This document shows positions 24,859-33,669 of a stretch of 64,000 nt of DNA, one piece after another. Origin of the DNA: Clostridia bacterium (lineage in GTDB: Bacteria > Bacillota > Clostridia > Christensenellales > Aristaeellaceae); contig JAFPWH010000071.1 of assembly GCA_017395065.1 (NCBI GenBank), positions 1 to 64,000 of the forward strand, given 5' to 3'. A program made the translations under genes and the position numbers. The notes below the pieces were generated by a model. The model made no database searches. It was not told where the DNA came from and worked only from the letters and a program-made list of their open reading frames with translations. How positions within the stretch are numbered: position 1 is the first letter of the stretch; each line of letters begins with the position of its first letter.

Positions 24859-26022
24859 TTAGCCTTTGATACCGCCTCTTGCCACGCCGCGAACGATCTG
24901 CTTTCTCGCAAACAGGAACAGCAGCAGCATCGGCAAAACCGTGATGGTCGCGCCGGCCATGATCACGTTGTCCTGACGCTCGACCTCGCCGCCGATGCGG
25001 CTCAGGGCCAGGGGCAGCGTGCTGTTGGTCTTGATCGTGTTGTTGATGACGACCTGCGGCCACATGAAGGAGTTCCACGAGGCCATTGCGTTCAGCAGCA
25101 CGATGGTTACCAGAGAGGGACGCGCGATGGGCACCATGACCTTCCACAGGTACTGCCAGTTGCTCGAGCCGTCCACCTGAGAGGACTGATACAGGCTTTC
25201 GGGCACCGACATAAAGAAGTTCCTTAAGATGTAGGTGTAGAAGATCGAGCTCGTGAACGGGATAACGAGGCCGGCCAGCGTGTCGCTCAGGCCGAAGCTT
25301 ATGATCGTCTGGCGGTTTGTGATGATGAGCAGCTCAAAGGGCACCATCATCATGCTGAGCAAAAGCGTAAACAGCACGTCGCGCCCGGGGAATTTCAGGC
25401 GGCTGAACGCGAACGCGGCCAGGATCGTCGTAAACGTGACCAGCGCGACCGAAGACGTCACGACGATCAGACTGTTTACAAAGCTGCGGCCGAGGCTCGT
25501 GGAGGTCCAGGCGGTGCCGTAGTTGACAAAGCTCGTCCAGCTCGCGGGCGCCATCGTGGGCGGGAATTTGTTCATTTCCGTCGCGGTCTTGAAGGAGGAG
25601 GCGATCATCCAGTAGAACGGGAACACCATGATCAGCGCGCCGATCGTCAGCAGCAGATACTTGAGCTTTTTGAGCAGTATCACGCATACCACGAACAGTA
25701 TCACCAGCGCGCAGCAGATCACCAGCCGCGCAATGAACGCGCCCATCGAGGAGCGGTTCGTATTCCCGGCGATGTCCATCAGTTCCTTATAATCGGAGCT
25801 CGTCTGGGAGATGTTCCAGCCGTTTACGCGCTCTTCGACCGAGTCGAGGGAACGCATCGCTTCGAACAGCGTCATTTCCTCGCCGTGCGAGGAGGCCTTC
25901 TTCTGCAGCGTGTCCGCTTCGGAAACGATGTCCATCGAGAAGGGCCAGACGACGATGATGCCGATAAAGCTGAGTACCAGCAGCGCGATAAGGATATATT
26001 GACGAACGCTCAATTTCTTCAT
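24859..26022 (-). CDS. Sugar ABC transporter permease (MalG-like) with N-terminal extracytoplasmic insert
   Basis: A 387-residue protein, about 110 longer than typical MalG-type permeases. The first helix (about 10-30) is followed by about 75 extracytoplasmic residues (DIVSEADTLQKKASSHGEEM...), a second helix (about 95-118) and then the standard six-helix permease core. The core's EAA loop is SSQVDGSSNWQYLWKVMVPI...P. The extension matches the longer one in its partner permease. It imports an oligosaccharide with the other genes of the operon (27683-24859). The start has GGGGGTGAAGA upstream. Confidence 0.92.
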   Translation of the reverse strand: MKKLSVRQYILIALLVLSFIGIIVVWPFSMDIVSEADTLQKKASSHGEEMTLFEAMRSLDSVEERVNGWNISQTSSDYKELMDIAGNTNRSSMGAFIARLVICCALVILFVVCVILLKKLKYLLLTIGALIMVFPFYWMIASSFKTATEMNKFPPTMAPASWTSFVNYGTAWTSTSLGRSFVNSLIVVTSSVALVTFTTILAAFAFSRLKFPGRDVLFTLLLSMMMVPFELLIITNRQTIISFGLSDTLAGLVIPFTSSIFYTYILRNFFMSVPESLYQSSQVDGSSNWQYLWKVMVPIARPSLVTIVLLNAMASWNSFMWPQVVINNTIKTNSTLPLALSRIGGEVERQDNVIMAGATITVLPMLLLFLFARKQIVRGVARGGIKG

Positions 26023-26042
26023 GCTTCTTCACCCCCTTACGA

Positions 26043-27683
26043 TCACTGGTAGACCCATTTGCGCTGTACCAGCTTCTGCAGCATGGTGAACGCAAAGATG
26101 ATGGCAAAGAGGATCATGGCCGCCGCGGCGGCGTAGCCCAGCGAATGGGTGCCGTCCAGTGGCATTTTGATGTTTTGCAGTATGTAGTAGGTCACTGTCT
26201 CCATGTGCGCGTCCTGCGGGGAGCCGTTCCACAGCACGAAGACCTCCGTGTAGACCTTGAACGCCGAGATCGAGTTGATGATCAGCACCAGGCCGATCGT
26301 GGGCGAAAGCAGCGGCACGGTGATCTTGAAGAAGATGCGCATCGGTTTGCTGCCGTCGACCTTGGCCACGGTGTAGAGGCTTTCGTCGATGTTCTGAAGT
26401 CCGCTCAAAAGCAGTATCGTCGTAAACGGCAGCGAACTCCATATGCCGTAGACGACCAGCACGGTCATCGGAATTGATTTGGGAGAGCCGGTCTTCAGCC
26501 AGTCCTGCATCGTCGGCACGCCGAAGAAGCGTTCGATCGACGAAAGCATGGAGTTGATCAAACCGAACTCCGTGTTGAACATGAGGCGCCAGACGAGACC
26601 GATGGCGGTCGCCGTGGTGACCATCGGCAAAAAGTACGCCGTCTGGAACAGAGGGTTGAGCTTCGATTTCTGATTGAGCAGGTACGCGATCACGATCGCA
26701 AGCGCCGCGGTGATCGGCACGGTGAACAGCACGTACAGCGCGGTGTTGCCGATCGAGCGCAGGAAGTCGGAGCTGCTGGGCCCGAAAAGTACGAACCAGT
26801 AGTTGCCGAACCCCCAGCCTTCGCCCTCGCCGAAACCGAACTTGACCTCGTGATACCTTTCCTGGAAGCTCATGATGAACACGCGGATCATGGGGTAGAG
26901 GGTAAACACCGCCACGCCCACCATGAACGGAAGCAGGTAGTCGAAGGGTTCGATGATTCTGCCGAGCTTCGCGCGGGAATCGTAATCGCCGCGCGCCCAC
27001 AAAAACGCAAGCAGCGCCGCCAGCAGCAAAAGCACGACGCCGATGATCAGAATCGCGGAGCCGTAGCGCATCAGCATGAAGTTGGGAGTGCTTGACATGT
27101 TCAGATTCGTAAGCACGCTCTGCATGTCTGCGCCGTCGGCCAGTGCGTTCGCTTCGCCGATCAGACGTGCGCTTTCCTCGGGCAATTCGGCGTAGATACC
27201 GCCGGTCACGGCCTTGATCTGTTCTTCGTCCATGTCGCGGCGCGAAAGACGGTCTTCGATGCGGGCTACGTATACGTCTACCGCTTCCTTTATGATGGTC
27301 TCTTCGTCCTTGCCTGCGGCAAAACCTTCCACGATCAGTTTGTTGACGTCGTGGTATTTGTTGTCGATGATCCTGTCCTTAAAGAAGCTGGTCCAGTCGC
27401 TCGCTTCGCCTTCGCTCATGTCGGGCGTGACGATCGATTCGGTCAGCATCCTGTATATGAAGCCGGAGATGCCCATCTCCGTGGGCAGCTCTTTTCCGTT
27501 CTCGTGCGCACAGAAGTAATCCACGGGTATATCGTGGCGGCGGGCGTCTTTCGCCTGGGAATACTTCGCCATGCCGAAGATACCGACGGGCGTCAGGATC
27601 AGCCCCAGCAGCGCGAACAGAACGATATGCACCAGCACACGGCGAATGCCGCGTCGGGTGCGCGTCTTTTTAGCATTCGCCAT
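26043..27683 (-). CDS. Sugar ABC transporter permease (MalF/UgpA-like) with long N-terminal extracytoplasmic domain
   Basis: A 546-residue protein against about 300 for most family members. A helix at about 15-37 is followed by about 165 residues outside the membrane, rich in charged helices (SRRDMDEEQIKAVTGGIYAEL), another helix at about 207-230, and then the core starting with FDYLLPFMVGVAVFTLYPM. The EAA loop is VAKVDGSKPMRIFFKITVPLLSP. It is not the E. coli MalF P2 type, since the insert precedes the core. It lies 20 bases before the MalG-like gene and two bases after the ATPase gene. Confidence 0.92.
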   Translation of the reverse strand: MANAKKTRTRRGIRRVLVHIVLFALLGLILTPVGIFGMAKYSQAKDARRHDIPVDYFCAHENGKELPTEMGISGFIYRMLTESIVTPDMSEGEASDWTSFFKDRIIDNKYHDVNKLIVEGFAAGKDEETIIKEAVDVYVARIEDRLSRRDMDEEQIKAVTGGIYAELPEESARLIGEANALADGADMQSVLTNLNMSSTPNFMLMRYGSAILIIGVVLLLLAALLAFLWARGDYDSRAKLGRIIEPFDYLLPFMVGVAVFTLYPMIRVFIMSFQERYHEVKFGFGEGEGWGFGNYWFVLFGPSSSDFLRSIGNTALYVLFTVPITAALAIVIAYLLNQKSKLNPLFQTAYFLPMVTTATAIGLVWRLMFNTEFGLINSMLSSIERFFGVPTMQDWLKTGSPKSIPMTVLVVYGIWSSLPFTTILLLSGLQNIDESLYTVAKVDGSKPMRIFFKITVPLLSPTIGLVLIINSISAFKVYTEVFVLWNGSPQDAHMETVTYYILQNIKMPLDGTHSLGYAAAAAMILFAIIFAFTMLQKLVQRKWVYQ

Positions 27684-27685
27684 GC

Positions 27686-28786
27686 TCAGACCTCCTTAGC
27701 GGCTTTCGCGGTGTCCAGGGGCGGATTGAGGCGCGTGCCGTCATTTTCCGCAAACAGGAACACGCCGCGGTTTTTCAGATACAGCGGTACGCGCTGTCCG
27801 GGCTCCAGTCCGACCTCGGAGGGGATGTAGGCCCTGAACACCGTGTCGCCCAGCTTGAACTGCGCCATTTCGTCCTTGCCCAGCTTGTATACGTGCACGA
27901 CCTCGCACTCGATGGCTTCGTCGTTGATCGCATCAGCGGAGAAGCTTTCGGAACGGATGGCAAGATGCACACGGCCGCTGAAGGGAATGTTCTTAAAGCG
28001 CTTGAGCACGATGCGGCGGCCAGAGCCGTCCGGTGTAAAGGCGCCGTTTTCGAATACGCCGGGTATGTTGTTGATGGGGGGATTGCCTAAAAAGTCCGCC
28101 ACGAACTGGTTTGCGGGCTCGTCGTAGAGGCGCTGTGGATCGTCGTACTGCTGCTTTACGCCGAGCTTCATCAATACGATGTGGTCGCTGATCGACATGG
28201 CCTCTTCCTGATCGTGGGTGACGAAGATCGTTGTGACCTTCGTTTCCTGCTGTATGCGGCGGATCTCCTCGCGCATCTCAAGGCGCAGCCTCGCATCCAG
28301 GTTGCTCAGCGGTTCGTCAAGCAGCAGGAGCCTCGGGCGCTTGACCAGCGCTCTTGCGATGGCAACGCGCTGCTGCTGCCCGCCGGAGAGCTGCTTGGGC
28401 TTTCTTTCGAGCATCGTGTCCACGTGCACGAGTTTGGCCATCTCCATCGCGCGCGCGACGCGCTCCTCCTTGGGCACCTTCTGGATCTCAAGGGGGAAGC
28501 AGATGTTCTTCAGTACGCTCATGTGGGGATACAGCGCGTAATTCTGGAATACGAGGCCGATGCCCCTCTCCTCGGGCGGAAGATTGGTGACGTCGTCGTT
28601 GTCGAACCAGATTTTACCGCCGCTCACGTCCAGTATGCCGGCCAGCATGTTGAGAATCGTGCTCTTGCCGCAGCCCGAAGGTCCCAGCAGACAGATGAGC
28701 TCGCCGTCTTCGAACTCCACGTTGAAGGCGTCGACGGCATGCAGTGTGCCAAAGGTTTTTGTCAGGTTTTCGAATCTGACTTTCAT
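27686..28786 (-). CDS. Sugar ABC transporter ATP-binding protein (MalK/UgpC-like)
   Basis: A 366-residue protein. Walker A is GPSGCGKST, the Q-loop is FQNYALYPHMSV, the signature is LSGGQQQRVAIARAL, Walker B is LLLLDEPLSNLD and the switch is THDQEEAM. A C-terminal MalK-like TOBE/OB region (about 240-366) follows. The start chosen is ATG 28786, eight bases after GGAGG; the ATG at 28792 is too close to that site. It powers the two permeases downstream and may serve other sugar transporters too, as the second locus at 54209-57697 has no ATPase of its own. Confidence 0.94.
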   Translation of the reverse strand: MKVRFENLTKTFGTLHAVDAFNVEFEDGELICLLGPSGCGKSTILNMLAGILDVSGGKIWFDNDDVTNLPPEERGIGLVFQNYALYPHMSVLKNICFPLEIQKVPKEERVARAMEMAKLVHVDTMLERKPKQLSGGQQQRVAIARALVKRPRLLLLDEPLSNLDARLRLEMREEIRRIQQETKVTTIFVTHDQEEAMSISDHIVLMKLGVKQQYDDPQRLYDEPANQFVADFLGNPPINNIPGVFENGAFTPDGSGRRIVLKRFKNIPFSGRVHLAIRSESFSADAINDEAIECEVVHVYKLGKDEMAQFKLGDTVFRAYIPSEVGLEPGQRVPLYLKNRGVFLFAENDGTRLNPPLDTAKAAKEV

Positions 28787-28878
28787 GAGCATCCCCTCCG
28801 AAATTTATTATTCTGTGTGCGCTGCGCCTCTTCGCTTTGATTCCCGCAAAGGCGCACCGCACGCCGAAACAATAACGA

Positions 28879-28910
28879 AAGGCTTACGCGCCGTGCGGCG
28901 CGTAAGCCTT
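28879..28910 (-). terminator. Strong hairpin between the binding-protein gene and the ATPase gene
   Basis: A perfect 14-bp stem (28879-28892 with 28897-28910, GGCTTACGCGCC/GGCGCGTAAGCC) with a 4-base loop, followed on the reverse strand by a T-rich stretch with no long T run. Such a partial terminator or 3-prime protector usually keeps binding-protein mRNA above that of the membrane parts. Confidence 0.75.
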
Positions 28911-28921
28911 GCAAAAAGCGA

Positions 28922-30172
28922 TCAGTTCTGGAGCGCGGCGTTGCAGTTGGCGACGCAGGCGGCCCAGGCTTCCTCAACGCTCACACCGTTGTAGGCGACG
29001 GCCTTGACGGCGTTGACGATCTCGTTGCGCACGGTGGAGGCGCCGGTCACGGCAGGCAGGGAGCCCGCGATGTCGAGGTGGGCAGCCACGGCGTTCAGCG
29101 CCTGGACGGCCAGGGTGTCCTGAGAGACGTACTCCTTGTAGCCGTCGAGCTCCTGCGTCCAGGAATAGGGAGCCAGCGCGTTGACGGCCTGCACCCAGCC
29201 CAGGTTCACTTCGGCAGAGATGAAGTACTTGACGAACTCATAGGCGCCTTCGGCGCGGGCGTCGTCGTTGTAGTAGAACACGATGGGGCCGCGGTTCCAG
29301 CTGGGATACCAGGTCTGCGCGGGCATCGGCGCTACGGCGAAGTCGAAGCCGTCGGGCGTGATGTAGGGATAGCCGGCGCAGGAGCCGATGTAGCCCGCTA
29401 CCAGACCGGAGGAGAAGTCATTGGAGAAGTAGTCGGAGGTGGGAGTCAGCATGAACAGACCCTCGGCCTGCATGTCGGCCAGCCACTGGACCTTGGCTCT
29501 CATGGAGTCGGTATCGAAGCCCACGGTCTTGGTGTCGACGTCGATGTAGCTGCTGTCGGGGTCTTCCATGATGAAGGCCTGTACGCAGTCGGTCAGGCTG
29601 TCGAAGCCCAGACCGGCGATGCCCTTCTGCTCCTTGATCACGCGGCAGTTGGCTTCCATCTCTTCCCAGGTGGTGGGAACGGTGAGGTTCAGCTCGTCGT
29701 ACAGCGTCTTGTTGTAGAACAGGATGGGGCCGGTGGTGTAGGCGGGCAGATAGTGGATGTTCTTGTCGCTGAAGCCCTTGACCTCGCCCTGCATGACGCC
29801 CTCGGCGAGGCTCTCGTCGAACGCATCGGCGAACTCGTCGTCGGCATAGATGTACTTGCTGAGGTTGGCTACCAGACCGTCGTTTACGTACTCGGCGGCT
29901 TCGGAAGCGTAGTTGAAGATGATGTCCGGGCCGATGCCGCTGCGCACGGCGCTCTTTACGTTGTCGGTAAAGCCGGCGTAGGCCTGGGAGATGACCTGTA
30001 CTTCGTACTTATCCTGCGTGGCATTGAAGTCTGCAGCGGCCTTTTCGAGATAAGCCTGCTGATCCTTGGTGAAGGTGTGCCAGATGGTGACGGTGGTCTT
30101 GCTGCCCTCGGCAAACGCGGCCATGGACAGAACGAAAACCAGTGCCAGAACGATGGCGATGACTTTCTTCAT
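28922..30172 (-). CDS. Extracellular solute-binding protein of the sugar ABC transporter
   Basis: A 416-residue protein with signal peptide 1-22 (ending AFAE) but no lipobox cysteine. TTVTIWHTFTKDQQAYLEKA begins the mature protein, as in family 1 sugar-binding proteins. IGPDIIFNYASEA, LPAYTTGPILFYNKTLYDEL and PTTWEEM are typical hinge-region motifs. It first binds the sugar for the transporter encoded downstream (28786-24859). With no lipid anchor it must be held in another way or be free. Own promoter at 30221-30249. Confidence 0.94.
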   Translation of the reverse strand: MKKVIAIVLALVFVLSMAAFAEGSKTTVTIWHTFTKDQQAYLEKAAADFNATQDKYEVQVISQAYAGFTDNVKSAVRSGIGPDIIFNYASEAAEYVNDGLVANLSKYIYADDEFADAFDESLAEGVMQGEVKGFSDKNIHYLPAYTTGPILFYNKTLYDELNLTVPTTWEEMEANCRVIKEQKGIAGLGFDSLTDCVQAFIMEDPDSSYIDVDTKTVGFDTDSMRAKVQWLADMQAEGLFMLTPTSDYFSNDFSSGLVAGYIGSCAGYPYITPDGFDFAVAPMPAQTWYPSWNRGPIVFYYNDDARAEGAYEFVKYFISAEVNLGWVQAVNALAPYSWTQELDGYKEYVSQDTLAVQALNAVAAHLDIAGSLPAVTGASTVRNEIVNAVKAVAYNGVSVEEAWAACVANCNAALQN

Positions 30173-30220
30173 AGTGAACTTCCTCCTGATGAATTTCGGA
30201 TGCTCTGATCCGCTGTATAT

Positions 30221-30249
30221 ATTTTAGAACATTTTTGCTTTTTGTACAA
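30221..30249 (-). promoter_or_regulatory. Promoter of the sugar ABC transporter operon
   Basis: Reverse strand TTGTAC (30249-30244), 17 bases, TAAAAT (30226-30221). Confidence 0.65.
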
Positions 30250-30293
30250 GGTGTATTCAGATTTTTTTTGTTAATTGTGGTAGACACAGGTAC

Positions 30294-30322
30294 TTGACAG
30301 TCCGCCGGGAAAAAGCTACAAT
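30294..30322 (+). promoter_or_regulatory. Promoter of the rRNA methyltransferase gene
   Basis: TTGACA (30294-30299), 17 bases, TACAAT (30317-30322). Confidence 0.8.
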
Positions 30323-30392
30323 CGCAGGTGCCGTGGAAAACGGCCGCGCCGCGCCCGGGCACGGCAAAATCAGATAAGGAAGGGGACACGCC

Positions 30393-31718
30393 ATGCTGCC
30401 CGAAGCCTTCGTCAAGCGAATGAAACAGAAGCTCGGGGACGAGTACGCGCAGTTCGAAAGTGCCCTGTCCCGTCCGCCGCAGCAGGCGATGCGGCTCAAT
30501 CCCTTCCGGGAAAACGCTTACGCGGCGTGCGCGGAATACGTCGATTCGCCCGTGCCCTGGGAGGCGCAGGGCTATTACGTTAAGGAAGGCGCGCGCCCGG
30601 GGAGCACGCTGCTTCACGCCGCTGGCGCGTTTTACATGCAGGACGCCTCGGCCATGGCGCCGGTCAACGCGCTTGACGTCCGGCCGGACGACTGCGTGCT
30701 GGACCTTTGCGCGGCGCCGGGCGGAAAAAGCGGGCAGCTGTTTTCGCGCCTCGGCGCCGGGGGTCTTCTGATATCCAACGAATACGTAAAGAACCGCGCG
30801 GGCGTCCTCAAAAGCAACCTGGAGCGGCTGGGCTATTCTTCGGCGCTCGTCACGAACGCCTCCGCCGAAAGCTTTGCCGCATTGGGCGAAGCGTTCGACG
30901 TAATCCTCGTGGACGCGCCCTGCTCCGGCGAGGGCATGTTCCGGAAAAATCCCGACGCGATCAGCGAATGGAGCGAGGACGCGCCCGAACTCTGCGCGCG
31001 CCGTCAGGCGCTGATCCTGGACGCGGCGGCCGTTATTCTTAAGGCGGGCGGACAGCTCGTTTATTCCACCTGCACGTTCAACGAGACCGAAAACGAGGAG
31101 ACGATAAGCGCTTTCCTTGACAGGCATCCAAACTTCGAACCCGGGGAATTCGAACTTCGCGGCGTCGGGAAAAGCCAGAAAGGCTGCCTTCGCCTTTGGC
31201 CGCATAAACTCAGGGGAGAAGGACACTTCGTGTGTCTGCTGCGAAAAACCGGCGCGCCGGGCGCTGCCAAAATAATAGCCGTAAAGCAGGGCAAAGCCGA
31301 AAAAGAGACGGCGCAAGCGCTTTCGGACGCCTGCCTTACCCGCCTGCCCGAGGGCGTCTTCGTCCTGAAGGGAGACGAACTGATCCTGAAAAAGGACAGG
31401 CAGCCCGATCTCAGGGGAACGGCCGTCTTAAGCGACGGGCTGCACCTTGGCACGGTGAAGGGCAAGCGGGTCGAGCCCGCGCACGCCCTGGCCATGGCGC
31501 TGAAACCCGCAGACGCGCAAAGGGCTGTCGAGCTTACGCCGGCACAGGCGGTAAGCTTTCTGCAGGGAGAGGAACTGCCCCTGCCGTCTGAAGCCGGTTG
31601 GACGCTCGTATGCTTTCGCAACATGCCGCTCGGCTGGGCCAAATCCGACGGCTCCGTCCTCAAAAACCATCTGCCCAAGGGCCTGCGGCTCAGGGGCGGC
31701 CATACGCCGAAAGCGTAA
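30393..31718 (+). CDS. RsmF-like 16S rRNA (cytosine-C5) methyltransferase
   Basis: A 441-residue protein with an N-terminal RsmF/RsmB-type methylase. The SAM site is VLDLCAAPGGKSGQL (about 110-124), motif IV is VDAPCSGEGMFRK with the first catalytic Cys, and motif VI is VYSTCTFNETENEE with the nucleophile Cys. After about residue 300 comes a PUA-like C-terminal half (RsmF_B type; LPEGVFVLKG, LRGTAVLSDGLHLGTVKG and GWTLVCFRNMPLGWAKS). It modifies cytosines of 16S rRNA. It has GGAAGGGG upstream of the ATG. Confidence 0.9.
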   Translation: MLPEAFVKRMKQKLGDEYAQFESALSRPPQQAMRLNPFRENAYAACAEYVDSPVPWEAQGYYVKEGARPGSTLLHAAGAFYMQDASAMAPVNALDVRPDDCVLDLCAAPGGKSGQLFSRLGAGGLLISNEYVKNRAGVLKSNLERLGYSSALVTNASAESFAALGEAFDVILVDAPCSGEGMFRKNPDAISEWSEDAPELCARRQALILDAAAVILKAGGQLVYSTCTFNETENEETISAFLDRHPNFEPGEFELRGVGKSQKGCLRLWPHKLRGEGHFVCLLRKTGAPGAAKIIAVKQGKAEKETAQALSDACLTRLPEGVFVLKGDELILKKDRQPDLRGTAVLSDGLHLGTVKGKRVEPAHALAMALKPADAQRAVELTPAQAVSFLQGEELPLPSEAGWTLVCFRNMPLGWAKSDGSVLKNHLPKGLRLRGGHTPKA

Positions 31719-31757
31719 GTTTATACATTTTCGGTGAATAATCCGCGTTCTTTTCCG

Positions 31758-31784
31758 GCCGGGCTTGATTTAAGCCCGGCTTTC
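31758..31784 (+). terminator. Terminator overlapping the next promoter
   Basis: GCCGGGCTT (31758-31766) pairs with AAGCCCGGC (31772-31780), followed by TTTCGATT. The same bases include the -35 and spacer of the downstream promoter. Confidence 0.65.
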
Positions 31785-31793
31785 GATTATAAT
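31765..31793 (+). promoter_or_regulatory. Promoter of the FHA-ftsW-pbp operon
   Basis: TTGATT (31765-31770), 17 bases, TATAAT (31788-31793). Confidence 0.75.
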
Positions 31794-31822
31794 ACACAAC
31801 AGATACTTATACGGAGGGGCGC

Positions 31823-32344
31823 ATGGAGGTTCAGACTTACGAAAAACTTGCGGTGATCATGCGCTACCCTCTGGCGCTCGCGGGCGTGTTCATCGCGCTG
31901 CGCGCGCTGTACATGGCCTTTAAGGACGGCGTCAGGGCTTCGCGCCTTCGAAGCGGCGAAGCAAAGTACGGCGCCGTCGCGATGTTCAGCGTGCTGCCCG
32001 CCGAAAGGCGGGGAAAGGCGCAGCGGATACCCATCCTGCGAAACGGCTGCGTGGGCTCTTCCGGCGCAAGCGACGTGCGCATAAAGGGGATGGGCCTTGC
32101 GGGCCGGCAGTTCGATTACGAGATCCGCTCGGGACTTATGCACATTTCCCTGATCAGGAGCGCCGGCGTGTCGCTCGTCGGAAAACGCGCAAACGAGGAG
32201 ATCACGAGCACCATCGTCCTCGCCCCGGGCGAAAAGCTCATGGTCGGCAGGGCGGTCATAGGCTTTGAAATGCTGAAAACGCCGCGCGGCGCAAACAGCC
32301 CCGCGGGAAACAAGGTATACAGACTGAAAGGCAAACAGCAATGA
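31823..32344 (+). CDS. Membrane-anchored FHA-like protein
   Basis: A 173-residue protein. One helix (about 12-35) precedes a cytoplasmic domain of about 120 residues whose pattern suits a divergent FHA fold: IPILRNGCVGSSGASDVRIKGMGLAGRQFDYEI resembles GRSxxxDIxLxxxxVSRxHAxI with poor conservation, and LAPGEKLMVGRAVIGFEML the end. The phospho-threonine-binding Arg and Ser are not clearly kept. It is followed by FtsW and a PBP, as FHA proteins often are, which suggests it ties cell-wall synthesis to PknB phosphorylation (PknB is at 59465). It overlaps the next gene by 4 bases. Confidence 0.7.
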   Translation: MEVQTYEKLAVIMRYPLALAGVFIALRALYMAFKDGVRASRLRSGEAKYGAVAMFSVLPAERRGKAQRIPILRNGCVGSSGASDVRIKGMGLAGRQFDYEIRSGLMHISLIRSAGVSLVGKRANEEITSTIVLAPGEKLMVGRAVIGFEMLKTPRGANSPAGNKVYRLKGKQQ

Positions 32345-33669
32345 TTTTTACGCGGCTCGACCGCAGTCAAAAGGAAGCGCAGAATTTAAAGCGCCTGCTG
32401 GTGCGCACCGACGAACGCCCGCTGGAGATCGCCGTGATGGCGTTTCAGGCGGTCTGCATGCTGCTTCTCAGCCTGAAGGACGGTCAGATCGACGCCTTCT
32501 CCGTGCTGCTTGGCGCATGCCTTCCGCTTGGAACGTATCTGGGGCTTAAGCTCATCACGCATTTCTGGCCCGTGGACAGGGCCATGTACCTGATCACGAT
32601 GTTCCTTTGCGCCCTGAGCGTGATCCTGCTCCGCGCCGTGTTTTCCTCGACGCTCAAGGCAAAGACGCAGGCGATGTACCTCGTGCCCGGCTTTGGTTCG
32701 CTCCTGATCGGCATCGGGGTGCCCAGACTTTTGAACGGGCGGGAAGCGATCATAAAGCTCGCGATGCCCGCGTTCGTCGCGCTGATGCTTCTGCCCTTCG
32801 GCTTTACCACGGCCTCCGCCGCGAGGAGCTGGGTAAACCTCGGCGCCATACAGTTTCAGCCGAGCGAGCTTTTGAAGCCCGCGACGGTATTGGTGCTGGC
32901 AAGCGGCTTTTCCTTCGGGAAAAAGTTCGGGCGCTGGATCGTCTACGCGCTGTACGGCTTTGCACTGTGCATGATCCTTCTTTTTCAGAGGGACCTCGGC
33001 GCAATGCTTTTGTACTTTTTGCTGATCTGCGCGATGTTCACGGCCGGCACGGGCAAATGGCGGCTGACGCTGATCGCCCTCGCCGCGGCCGCGGGCCTCG
33101 GGGCGCTGTTCATATCCATAAGCGGCAAGGTTGAGGGTTTCGGCTACATCGCAACGCGCATCGACATCTGGAAAAACCCCTGGAGCGGCAAACACGAAGA
33201 GAGCCGCCAGATCGTGCAGGGATTGATGTCCGTATCCAGCGGCGGCCTGTTCGGCGCGGGACTGGGCCTGTCCTACGCAAGAAAGGTTGCTGTCGTGGGC
33301 TCCGACTACATATTCGCCGCCGTGTGCGAGGAGTTCGGCATGGTGTTCGCCATCTGCGTGCTTTTGCTGTGCATGACGCTCATGCTCTTGGGCATGCGGC
33401 AGGCGATGAACGCCCGCAGCCGCTTTCACGCGCTGCTCGCCTTCGGCTGCGCGTTTGAGCTGATCAGCCAGACGCTCCTGATCGTGGGCGGCAACCTGAA
33501 CATACTGCCCCTTACGGGCGTAACGCTGCCATTCGTTTCCGAGGGCGGCTCCTCGCTGGTCGGCAGCATGCTGATGATGGGCATGATCCTGGGCGTCAGC
33601 AGCATAAACGCGCAGGACGAATATGACGACCTCATGCGCCTTACCTCCGGAAAGGGGGTAAAGGAGTGA
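32341..33669 (+). CDS. FtsW/RodA/SpoVE-family lipid II polymerase
   Basis: A 442-residue protein with about ten membrane helices. It contains INLGAIQFQPSEL-like text (WVNLGAIQFQPSELLKPA), the SEDS signature before a membrane helix; LFQRDLGAMLLYFLL; and LPLTGVTLPFVSEGGSSLVGSMLMMGMILGVS, the typical end. SEDS proteins polymerise lipid II with a partner class-b PBP, and that partner is probably the next gene, which overlaps it by four bases. Whether it serves division or elongation is not clear. Confidence 0.93.
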   Translation: MIFTRLDRSQKEAQNLKRLLVRTDERPLEIAVMAFQAVCMLLLSLKDGQIDAFSVLLGACLPLGTYLGLKLITHFWPVDRAMYLITMFLCALSVILLRAVFSSTLKAKTQAMYLVPGFGSLLIGIGVPRLLNGREAIIKLAMPAFVALMLLPFGFTTASAARSWVNLGAIQFQPSELLKPATVLVLASGFSFGKKFGRWIVYALYGFALCMILLFQRDLGAMLLYFLLICAMFTAGTGKWRLTLIALAAAAGLGALFISISGKVEGFGYIATRIDIWKNPWSGKHEESRQIVQGLMSVSSGGLFGAGLGLSYARKVAVVGSDYIFAAVCEEFGMVFAICVLLLCMTLMLLGMRQAMNARSRFHALLAFGCAFELISQTLLIVGGNLNILPLTGVTLPFVSEGGSSLVGSMLMMGMILGVSSINAQDEYDDLMRLTSGKGVKE

